6,410 nucleotides of DNA from JAYQPD01 sp046050105 (lineage in GTDB: Bacteria > Patescibacteriota > Minisyncoccia > Phycocordibacterales > UBA918). Made by a program: the position numbers and the translations under genes. Positions 1-5,414 of this stretch are shown here, one piece after another. Below the pieces are notes generated by a model. It made no database searches and was not told where the DNA came from. It saw nothing but the letters and a program-made list of their open reading frames with translations. The first letter of the stretch is position 1; every line of letters begins with the position of its first letter. Location: the NCBI GenBank assembly GCA_046050105.1, contig JBJOQE010000052.1:1-6410 (forward strand), in the 5' to 3' direction.

Positions 1-2178
1 GAAGAGTATACGTTTACACTTCCACTTCACGCACGCGGTGCAACAGAGGCACAGTTTTTATTCATGACAGAGAGCGGCACACTCGCCACCTCTGCACCCT
101 CTGTGCGTGTGGGGTATTCGAATGTAGCGTTTTTGCCGGGCATTCAGTCATCATTTTTATACCGTGAGGGAGTGGTGGGCGATAACCAGCTTTGGCTTCC
201 GAACATCGGCGTGGGCACCGATGGTGACCTCGAAGATCTCTTTATGGATGCAGATGGCACGAGTGTGCGTAGTGATATTTACACGAGAGACGCAGGTATT
301 ATTGAGAAGGCATATGGTTTTCGTGATGTGTATGAAGGGTTTCCTGTGTACATGAATAGCCTAGTGGCAGACGACACTATCGCTGCATGGAAGCCAATTG
401 CGTACGACTGGCGGCTTTCGTTCGATGAGCTTCTCACTCATGGAGCGGTAGACGGTGGCGGCAAGATTGACTACAACCAAGACGGCACCTACATACTCGA
501 CCAGCTCCGTACACTCGCTTCAACCTCAGACAACGGCCGTGTTACCATTGTGGCGCATTCACATGGTGGACTTCTCACCAAGGCAGTGCTTAAGAAGCTC
601 GAAGAGGCAGGCGACCCGCTTCTTCAGAAAATCGATACCGTGATATTTGTGGGTGTGCCACATCTCGGCACGCCAAAGGCTCTCCTCCCAACGCTTCACG
701 GTGCCGAGAATGCACTTTCAACGCTTTCTTTAGATGATGCTACTTGGCGCGCTGCTGCAAAAAATTCTCCCGGAGCACTGATGCTGCTGCCGTCACGTGA
801 ATACCACGAGGCTGCAGAGTCTACTGCTCTGGTGACATTCGATGATTCGCTCAATGCACTTCAGGAAACTATCCGCCTCCGCGATGAGCTTTCTTACACT
901 GGTGAGGGACTTGAAGCTGTAGTGGATTATCGTATCCGCTATGGCAACGACATACGTTCGTATGACGAGATGCAGGAGTTCTTAGAGGGCGTTGGACGCA
1001 CTGCGCCTCTGTACGCAGATGTGCTTCATCCTGAAAATTTAGCACCAACGTTGCTTGGTGATGCAGAGGCAGCCCATGCAGCACTTGATGCGTGGAGTCC
1101 GCAGGACGTAAACGGTGATGGTGTTCCTGATATTCGCGTGGTGAACGTGGTGGGCACTGGACTCGCTACCATAAAGGGCGTGAGCTATATCACGGCGCCA
1201 CACCTCTTTGCGTGTGCACCTGAATGCTCACTTCGCGTTCCGGTACGGGCAGTGCAGGCAGTGCCAGAGTTCAGCAGTAGGGGAGATGGTACGGTGATGG
1301 TGGAGAGTGCTGACTATGGGCAAGGGGATACGGTGTATTTTGATATTAGTAATTATAACCTCACCCGAGAATTAGTTGGTGATTCAGTGGAACGCGATCA
1401 CTCTAATGTTATGGGAGCACAACCTATTCGAAACCTCATCTCCGCCACACTACGTGATGATGCAACTCCCTCACCCTATCTTGAGAATGTATTACCAGCA
1501 TCGCGGGCTGTGACAGTTGTGGAAATGCATTCACCGGTGGCTATGGAGGTGCGAGATGCTACGGGCAATCGAGTGGGCGCCATATACAACGCCGAGCTTG
1601 GCACCACCACCTTCGAAGCAACCATCCCGAACAGCACCTATGAGCGGGTGGGGCAAAGCACGTTCATTGTAGTACCTACAGGGCCAGCATACACCGTGAA
1701 GCTCGATGGTATGGCAAGCGGTACCTTTACCATGAAGGTGAAAAACTATGAAGCGGACCAGCTTGTAGCAAGCACCACGTTCACTGCTGTACCAACAACT
1801 GCAGCTCTCTTGGGGAGTGCCATACTCGGCACCACCACCGCACCTACGGTACTCCAGCTTGATACGAACGGTGATGGGGTGACCGACGTGGTGCGAAAGC
1901 CAGATGGCACACAAAGCGAAACCGCACTCACTGCCATTAAAGATTTCAAAACGCTCCTTGGAACCACCGCCATGAGCAAACGGCTGAAAGGTACATTGTC
2001 ACTTTTGACATTCACTACCGAGCAGCTTATTGTGGCTCGAAAGTACAACCTTGCGCGCATATCGATTGGCGTGATGAAGCAGGTGATTGAAAAGGGTGTG
2101 AAAACAAATGACATCTCGCGTGCCAATGCAGATATACTCACCGTGCAACTGAATAAAGTAATGTTATTATTAAAATAA
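1..2178 (+). CDS. Secreted/surface alpha/beta hydrolase, LCAT/PGAP1-like lipase family, 5'-partial
   Basis: The frame is open from base 1, so the ATG at 64 is probably internal and 725 codons of a longer protein are visible. By window residue, LPGIQSS (45-51) matches the oxyanion-hole strand of LCAT/PGAP1 lipases and DWRLS (136-140) is typical of them. AHSHGG (185-190) is the nucleophile elbow with Ser187. GVPHLGTP follows, then GDGTV (428-432) and DHSNVM with His467; these offer the likely acid (Asp429) and catalytic His. Two DxNxDGxxD calcium-loop-like motifs lie at 369-377 and 621-629. After the catalytic domain come beta-rich segments (about 490-600) and a helical tail (about 640-725). 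The family hydrolyses ester bonds in lipids; the actual substrate is unknown. Residues 1-20 look like the end of an upstream beta domain. Signal peptide and full length cannot be judged. Family call is firm, secretion is inferred. Confidence 0.85.
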   Translation, partial: EEYTFTLPLHARGATEAQFLFMTESGTLATSAPSVRVGYSNVAFLPGIQSSFLYREGVVGDNQLWLPNIGVGTDGDLEDLFMDADGTSVRSDIYTRDAGIIEKAYGFRDVYEGFPVYMNSLVADDTIAAWKPIAYDWRLSFDELLTHGAVDGGGKIDYNQDGTYILDQLRTLASTSDNGRVTIVAHSHGGLLTKAVLKKLEEAGDPLLQKIDTVIFVGVPHLGTPKALLPTLHGAENALSTLSLDDATWRAAAKNSPGALMLLPSREYHEAAESTALVTFDDSLNALQETIRLRDELSYTGEGLEAVVDYRIRYGNDIRSYDEMQEFLEGVGRTAPLYADVLHPENLAPTLLGDAEAAHAALDAWSPQDVNGDGVPDIRVVNVVGTGLATIKGVSYITAPHLFACAPECSLRVPVRAVQAVPEFSSRGDGTVMVESADYGQGDTVYFDISNYNLTRELVGDSVERDHSNVMGAQPIRNLISATLRDDATPSPYLENVLPASRAVTVVEMHSPVAMEVRDATGNRVGAIYNAELGTTTFEATIPNSTYERVGQSTFIVVPTGPAYTVKLDGMASGTFTMKVKNYEADQLVASTTFTAVPTTAALLGSAILGTTTAPTVLQLDTNGDGVTDVVRKPDGTQSETALTAIKDFKTLLGTTAMSKRLKGTLSLLTFTTEQLIVARKYNLARISIGVMKQVIEKGVKTNDISRANADILTVQLNKVMLLLK

Positions 2179-2186
2179 ATTTAAGA

Positions 2187-2648
2187 ATGACAAACTTTTT
2201 GTATCAATTGCTCTGGGATGGTAGAAAAAAAGTCTCCACTTTGTTAAGTCTCGGTGCACTTTTACTTCTCGGTACTGTGTATTTAATTGGCAGCAACATG
2301 GATATTTTGTGCGGCACTAGTGTCTCGTGCAGGACAACTTGGTTACAGGGTGTTGCGAAGCCGCTCTACGGAGGTGATCTCCTCAAATCAAACATCATTG
2401 CACCGCTGTGCGTGCTATTCTCCACCCGTATGGCGTTTAAGGTGTGGGCCGTGATGTCACTGATGGTTATACCCTTCTGGCTCTACGTTATTATTTTCTA
2501 TGCACCGATATATGGTGACTATGTAAATAAACACAGCATGAGCAACGCTGGGGGTATGTTGTACTTTGCGCTTACCTTCGGCATCGCCATTGGTGTTCCT
2601 CTCATCGAGTACATCGTGCGGCGCGTGCGTGGCGAGCAACGCGTGTAG
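2187..2648 (+). CDS. Hypothetical four-helix membrane protein
   Basis: A 153-residue protein that I do not recognise. Hydrophobic segments fall at about 16-35, 69-80 (short), 86-106 and 123-143. Basic residues K14/K15, R81/K85 and the RRVRGEQRV tail fit the positive-inside rule, giving both ends in the cytoplasm. The first outside loop has two cysteines (C42, C48) in a short CGTSVSC stretch that could form a disulfide. The ATG lies 8 bp after the hydrolase stop in AT-rich sequence, with no Shine-Dalgarno site. It may be co-transcribed with the hydrolase, or a weak TAAATT (2176-2181) could serve as a -10. No enzymatic motif is visible. The reading frame is convincing because of the coherent membrane topology; function is unknown. 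Confidence 0.75.
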   Translation: MTNFLYQLLWDGRKKVSTLLSLGALLLLGTVYLIGSNMDILCGTSVSCRTTWLQGVAKPLYGGDLLKSNIIAPLCVLFSTRMAFKVWAVMSLMVIPFWLYVIIFYAPIYGDYVNKHSMSNAGGMLYFALTFGIAIGVPLIEYIVRRVRGEQRV

Positions 2649-2683
2649 AGAGCGTGCGCTCCGCCCCGACCTTTTTTCTGGTG

Positions 2684-2689
2684 TATACT
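2684..2689 (+). promoter_or_regulatory. -10 box TATACT of the LRR gene, leaderless geometry
   Basis: TATACT matches the bacterial -10 consensus at 5 of 6 positions and lies exactly 6 nt before the ATG at 2696. Transcription normally starts about 7 nt after a -10 box, which puts the +1 at or next to the A of the ATG. No TTGACA-like -35 is seen at the usual distance; a T run (2672-2677) lies just upstream. The same arrangement recurs at 4553-4558 (minus) and 6152-6157. Confidence 0.6.
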
Positions 2690-2695
2690 GAGTAC

Positions 2696-3259
2696 ATGAT
2701 TAGCTTTCTTCTCAAGCTCGTGGTGCTCGGCGGTGTGTTTGTGGCTGCTTTGGTATATGTTGCACCAAGTTTTATGCCAAAGGGTGTAGACCCACTAATG
2801 CCCAACACTTCTGCAATCGACCACGCTAAGGAGGTCATCGATAAAGCTACCGGGAACATCCCAACGCCCGCTAAAATAGAAGGTACTGTGGTGAATTTAA
2901 GTGGCCGAAACCTCACGAAGGTGGCGGGTGACATCTTCGCCATTCAGGGCGTGACGACACTTGATGTTTCCAACAACAACCTCGAGGGTGCATTACCGGG
3001 TGAGATACGCCTTCTTTCAAACCTTCGTGTACTCGACCTTTCTGACAATAAGTTTACCGGCGTTCCTGCAGAAATTGGCCAGCTTGCCGAGCTTCGTGTC
3101 CTCGACCTTTCAAACAACCCCATCACGGGCTTGCCGAATGAGCTTGGCAACCTCTCAAAGCTTGAGCGACTCGACCTCTCGGGTACGAACTACTCTCACC
3201 AAGACCTCGCCACTATTAAAGAAAAACTCGGAGCAGGAGTGGTGATTGTGACCGATTAG
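2696..3259 (+). CDS. Membrane-anchored leucine-rich repeat protein
   Basis: A 187-residue protein with an N-terminal hydrophobic anchor (residues 3-24), a linker (25-62) and about five leucine-rich repeats (63-178) of 23-24 residues. Repeat cores read VVNLSG, TLDVSNN, VLDLSDN, VLDLSNN and RLDLSG, and the residue before the core Asp or Asn falls at 66, 89, 113, 136 and 159. LRR domains form curved solenoids that bind proteins; the partner is unknown. The anchor without an obvious cleavage site suggests a signal anchor with the repeats outside the cell. I chose ATG 2696 over an in-frame GTG at 2654 because the -10 box at 2684-2689 lies between them and would be inside the coding region otherwise. 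It begins 47 bp after the preceding stop and probably has its own promoter. Confidence 0.85.
   Translation: MISFLLKLVVLGGVFVAALVYVAPSFMPKGVDPLMPNTSAIDHAKEVIDKATGNIPTPAKIEGTVVNLSGRNLTKVAGDIFAIQGVTTLDVSNNNLEGALPGEIRLLSNLRVLDLSDNKFTGVPAEIGQLAELRVLDLSNNPITGLPNELGNLSKLERLDLSGTNYSHQDLATIKEKLGAGVVIVTD
2882..3229 (+). repeat. Tandem LRR-coding units, 69-bp period
   Basis: The LRR region is made of units of 69 bp (one of 72 bp). Two neighbouring units share nearly identical DNA: CTTCGTGTACTCGACCTTTC at 3023-3042 and CTTCGTGTCCTCGACCTTTC at 3092-3111 differ at one base of 20, including silent positions. This points to duplication of whole units or continuing sequence exchange between them, rather than protein-level conservation alone. 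Confidence 0.7.
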
Positions 3260-3280
3260 AGTTCACACCACTGTATTCAT

Positions 3281-3286
3281 TAATAC
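3281..3286 (+). promoter_or_regulatory. Possible weak -10 element of the DUF1428 gene
   Basis: TAATAC lies 7 nt before the ATG at 3294, similar in position to the TATACT boxes elsewhere in the window but a poorer consensus match. A direct repeat TATTCAT (3274-3280 and 3289-3295) surrounds it. No Shine-Dalgarno site precedes the ATG, which fits leaderless initiation. The assignment is tentative. Confidence 0.3.
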
Positions 3287-3293
3287 GTTATTC

Positions 3294-3656
3294 ATGGCTA
3301 CCTACGTTGATGGTTTTGTGCTCAGTATCCCGAAGGACAAGAAGAACGAATATAAAAAGATTGCCCGCGAAGCAGCAGTGGTGTGGAAGAAGTTTGGCGC
3401 GCTCGATTATAAAGAGTGCCGCGCTGACGACATGACGCCGGAGTGGGTGACCTTCACATTCCCCAAAATGGCGAAAGCAAAAGAAGGGGAAGATGTGTGG
3501 TTTTCATTCATTGTCTTTAAATCGAAAGCAGACCGTAAAGCAATCAATAAAAAAGTGATGGCGTACTTTGAAGAGAAGTATGGAGAGAATATGATGCCCA
3601 TGCCGTTTGATATGAAGCGGTTTGCCTACGGTGGCTTCGCCACCGAGGTTGAGTAA
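3294..3656 (+). CDS. DUF1428 (YbaA-like) family protein
   Basis: A 120-residue cytoplasmic protein that resembles the DUF1428/YbaA family along its whole length. Seen: the opening YVDGFVLSIPKDKK (4-17), the middle FGALDYKEC (34-42), and the closing MPFDMKRFAYGGF (103-115), which are the family's hallmark blocks. Family members fold as ferredoxin-like alpha+beta barrels and usually dimerise; no biochemical role is established. The length is normal for the family. Nothing is truncated. There is no Shine-Dalgarno site; the start is supported because the family motif begins at residue 4. It lies 34 bp after the LRR stop, and the next gene follows 8 bp after its own stop, so the latter two are probably co-transcribed. 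Confidence 0.88.
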   Translation: MATYVDGFVLSIPKDKKNEYKKIAREAAVVWKKFGALDYKECRADDMTPEWVTFTFPKMAKAKEGEDVWFSFIVFKSKADRKAINKKVMAYFEEKYGENMMPMPFDMKRFAYGGFATEVE

Positions 3657-3664
3657 CCACACAT

Positions 3665-4099
3665 ATGAAAGTTTTGCTCCTTATTGGCGCCGTGCTCGCT
3701 GTGATTGGTGGGTGGTATATGACTCATGATATGCGCATTCCTGCTTCACTCCCTGAGCGCAGCACAGAAACACAAGATGCACAGAGGGTAGAAGTTGAGC
3801 AAAAAGAAACCGTACTAGCGCTCGTTTCTCTTACGGGCACCTATGTCTGTTTGCCGCTCCTCGGTACTACGGCGCCGCCCTCAAACGAATGTGCGTATGG
3901 ACTCAAGACTGATGAAGGTATCTATTACGCAGTGAATTATGAGGCGAAAGCAGGGTATATGGATCAGTTCCGTGAAGGACAGCGTATTACCGCAACGGGC
4001 TATACGACAGAGAGGGCAAAACTCATACCAAACCGCTGGGAGAAGTTTGAAGCGCAAGGACTCTATACGATCACCGAGAAGCCCGTTGTTGTAGAGTAG
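3665..4099 (+). CDS. Hypothetical signal-anchored protein, possible OB-fold domain
   Basis: A 144-residue protein with a hydrophobic N-terminal helix (residues 2-19), a polar linker (20-48) and a compact C-terminal domain (about 50-140). The domain alternates short beta-like strands: LTGTYVCLP, CAYGLKTDEGIYYAVN, QRITATGYTT, and a final GLYTIT. The opening and the turn GQRITATG resemble small OB-fold domains; that is an inference from pattern, not a firm match. C62 and C76 sit on neighbouring strands and could form a disulfide if the domain is outside the membrane. It starts 8 bp after the DUF1428 stop with no Shine-Dalgarno site and ends before the hairpin terminator at 4146. Function unknown. 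Confidence 0.75.
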   Translation: MKVLLLIGAVLAVIGGWYMTHDMRIPASLPERSTETQDAQRVEVEQKETVLALVSLTGTYVCLPLLGTTAPPSNECAYGLKTDEGIYYAVNYEAKAGYMDQFREGQRITATGYTTERAKLIPNRWEKFEAQGLYTITEKPVVVE

Positions 4100-4145
4100 T
4101 GCGAAAAGGAGGGTGTATAGTGAAGGAATACAAGAGAGACAAGTG

Positions 4146-4178
4146 TTCAAAAAAGCTCGCAATGCGAGCTTTTTTGAA
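4146..4178. terminator. Bidirectional intrinsic terminator between convergent genes
   Basis: A perfect 15-bp inverted repeat, TTCAAAAAAGCTCGC (4146-4160) and GCGAGCTTTTTTGAA (4164-4178), with the 3-nt loop AAT. A GC-rich stem top (GCTCGC) flanked by an A run and a T run reads as stem plus U-tract on either strand. It lies between the plus-strand gene ending at 4099 and the minus-strand kinase ending at 4181, so it can terminate both. Its right edge is 2 bp from the kinase stop codon. Confidence 0.9.
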
Positions 4179-4180
4179 AG

Positions 4181-4546
4181 TTATACGTGTATTCGCGAAG
4201 TGAGAATGACAAGCACCACCACAAGTGCAAAGAGACCGGCAGTAAGCACGGCAGCGGCAGCGATGTCTTTTGATGCACCTATGTCGTCATGCAACTCCGG
4301 GTGGAGACGGTCGAGTGCTTTCTCAAATGATGTGTTTTGGAGTTCAGTGATAAGAATAAGTGCGTAGGAGAGGGATAGAAAAAGAATCTCTGTTGGTGAG
4401 AGAGGCCACACTATCCACCCAAAGAGGGGATAGAACATGAGCACCTGCACCTGGAGTCTAAAGTTTTTGTCACTTCGATAGGCATGGCAAAAACCTGCTA
4501 TGGCATAGCCAAAACGCTTGTGCTGGTTTGTCATAAACTCTTGCAT
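4181..4546 (-). CDS. dgkA: Diacylglycerol/undecaprenol kinase, DgkA family
   Basis: A 121-residue integral membrane kinase that phosphorylates a lipid alcohol (diacylglycerol, or undecaprenol in many bacteria) using ATP, recycling lipid carriers for the envelope. The family core is complete: RFGYAIAGF (11-19), DKNFR (26-30), ELQNTSFE (68-75) and SKDIAAAAV (92-100). E68, N71, E75, K93 and D94 align with E. coli E69, N72, E76, K94 and D95. Asp26 occupies the place of the metal-binding Glu28, a conservative change. Three membrane helices fit about 34-50, 52-68 and 96-118. I chose ATG 4546 over an in-frame upstream GTG (4564) because a TATACT box at 4558-4553 precedes it by 6 nt. It is convergent with the 3665 gene and divergent from the HxlR gene. 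Which lipid is used cannot be told from sequence. Confidence 0.92.
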   Translation of the reverse strand: MQEFMTNQHKRFGYAIAGFCHAYRSDKNFRLQVQVLMFYPLFGWIVWPLSPTEILFLSLSYALILITELQNTSFEKALDRLHPELHDDIGASKDIAAAAVLTAGLFALVVVLVILTSRIHV

Positions 4547-4552
4547 ACCGTA

Positions 4553-4558
4553 AGTATA
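4553..4558 (-). promoter_or_regulatory. -10 box TATACT of dgkA, leaderless geometry
   Basis: Read on the minus strand, TATACT is followed by six bases (TACGGT) and then the ATG at 4546. This is the same hexamer and spacing as in front of the LRR gene and the gene at 6164, and it predicts an mRNA starting at or next to the start codon. No clear -35 hexamer is visible. Confidence 0.65.
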
Positions 4559-4588
4559 GCGCACGGTGTGCTCTTAGGGAGAGCGGTG

Positions 4589-4594
4589 TATACT
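4589..4594 (+). promoter_or_regulatory. -10 box TATACT for the HxlR-rhodanese-exonuclease cluster
   Basis: TATACT lies 20 nt before the ATG at 4615, so a short leader of roughly 13-15 nt would be expected, unlike the leaderless arrangement of the neighbours. It is divergent from the dgkA promoter, whose -10 box begins 30 bp to the left. No Shine-Dalgarno site lies in the leader. The leader begins near an ATG-TAA start-stop pair at 4599-4604. Confidence 0.5.
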
Positions 4595-4614
4595 AGGCAT
4601 GTAACTATTACCGT

Positions 4615-4980
4615 ATGCCTACGAAAGCTACTCCACGAATGCGACCAGTGCTAGATTGTGGGCCACTGTGTGAAAAGGTAGAGAAGCGTCCTGGCTGCAT
4701 ACAGGCTGCACTTCGTGTGGTGGGAGATAAGTGGACACCATTTCTTGTGGCGCGCCTTGTGGGGAAGTCGCGTACTTTTGGAGAGCTTGAGATGCTCCTC
4801 CCGGGCATTAGCCCTCGCACGCTTTCAGCACGCTTACAAAAGCTCGATAGTGAGGCAATCATAGAGAAGGAACAATATGAAGATCGCCCACCGCGCTTTC
4901 GCTATGCACTGACGAAGAAAGGGGAGGAGCTCACGACTATTCTGATGCAAATGGCGTCGTGGGGAGAGAAGCATGGATAA
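4615..4980 (+). CDS. HxlR-family winged-helix transcriptional regulator with three N-terminal cysteines
   Basis: A 121-residue DNA-binding protein. Family features run in order: C28 followed by IQAALRVVGDKWTPFLV (29-45), the HTH segment TFGELEMLLPGISPRTLSARLQKL (about 54-77), a wing with YEDRPPRFRYALTKKG (88-103), and a C-terminal helix for dimerisation. The family generally binds as dimers. C28 sits where several members (YodB, HypR type) carry a redox-sensing cysteine; here C15 and C19 add a further pair, so thiol-based sensing is possible but inferred. The length is normal. It heads a probable four-gene transcript and is divergent to dgkA, so autoregulation or control of the shared 68-bp promoter region is likely. 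The ligand is unknown. Confidence 0.9.
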   Translation: MPTKATPRMRPVLDCGPLCEKVEKRPGCIQAALRVVGDKWTPFLVARLVGKSRTFGELEMLLPGISPRTLSARLQKLDSEAIIEKEQYEDRPPRFRYALTKKGEELTTILMQMASWGEKHG

Positions 4981-4995
4981 CGTTCTGTTTGTGCT

Positions 4996-5097
4996 ATGAA
5001 AAATATTCATTGGCCAGCACTCATCATTGCGCTCACCCTCGCGGCGCTCGTGACCTTCCCCACGTTCTATTTTGGTCGTAACATCGGTATGTACTAG
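4996..5097 (+). CDS. Putative 33-residue single-helix membrane microprotein
   Basis: A short ORF of 33 codons (ATG 4996, TAG 5095-5097) filling the gap between the HxlR regulator and the rhodanese. The product starts MKNIHW, then has one hydrophobic segment (about residues 7-26, PALIIALTLAALVTFPTFYF) and a short tail GRNIGMY. The lone Lys at the start and Arg in the tail give no strong topology signal. It begins 15 bp after the regulator stop, and its TAG overlaps by one base a possible GTG start of the rhodanese (TAGTG), which suggests translational coupling. No Shine-Dalgarno site. I recognise no family. It could be a real small membrane protein or a chance ORF; the clean membrane profile and tight packing favour the former. 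Confidence 0.5.
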   Translation: MKNIHWPALIIALTLAALVTFPTFYFGRNIGMY

Positions 5098-5102
5098 TGC
5101 GT

Positions 5103-5408
5103 ATGCAGGAGATATCAGTTGGAGCCTTACATGCACTCTGTGCTCAGCACGAAGCTCATCGCCTTGTTGATGTTCGCGAAAAGGTGGAGTTTGACGCAGG
5201 GCATGTTGCAGGTGCAGAGCATATGCCACTTGGCACATTTTCGCCCTCTTTGTGTCGTGGGAGCGAAGCCCTCTATGTTATGTGTGCCAGTGGGGGGAGG
5301 AGTGCGCGTGCCATTTCGCTCCTAGCCGAAGTAGGTATACGAGGAATTAATGTCACCGGTGGCATGTCTGCATGGGTACGTGCAGGGTATCCGGTACACC
5401 AAGAGTAA
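5103..5408 (+). CDS. Single-domain rhodanese (sulfurtransferase)
   Basis: A 101-residue stand-alone rhodanese domain, which carries sulfane sulfur as a cysteine persulfide. The usual motifs are present: LVDVREKVEFDAGHVAGA (21-38) and the active-site loop CASGGRS (61-67) with catalytic Cys61, followed by the C-terminal GGMSAWVRAGYPV. The six-residue loop type fits sulfur rather than phosphate or arsenate substrates. I chose ATG 5103 because MQEISV matches the usual domain beginning. A GTG at 5097, two codons earlier, overlaps the microprotein stop and is an alternative. A TGTACT 7 nt before the ATG (5090-5095) could act as an internal -10. It lies 6 bp before the exonuclease gene. Sulfur donor and acceptor are unknown; the nearby cysteine-containing regulator makes a link to thiol or sulfur stress possible. 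Confidence 0.9.
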   Translation: MQEISVGALHALCAQHEAHRLVDVREKVEFDAGHVAGAEHMPLGTFSPSLCRGSEALYVMCASGGRSARAISLLAEVGIRGINVTGGMSAWVRAGYPVHQE

Positions 5409-5414
5409 GAGCAT

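Noticed and set aside
1531..2141. Two long minus-strand ORFs (127 and 131 codons) inside the hydrolase
   Set aside because: They lie antisense to a gene with a full set of family motifs, overlap each other in different frames, and show no domain or start signal. They are by-products of its codon use.
2650..2677. A possible terminator (GAGC/GCTC hairpin and T run) after the membrane protein gene
   Set aside because: The stem is only 4-5 bp and the T run starts about 10 nt beyond it, so it does not have terminator geometry.
4113..4367. An 84-codon plus-strand ORF opposite dgkA, starting at GTG 4113
   Set aside because: It crosses the terminator hairpin and is antisense to conserved dgkA codons. 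Its GTG overlaps the Shine-Dalgarno-like sequence itself, so that site cannot serve it.
5119..5325. A 68-codon ORF in another frame within the rhodanese
   Set aside because: The rhodanese frame carries the DVRE and CASGGRS motifs; this alternative has none and starts at TTG with no support.
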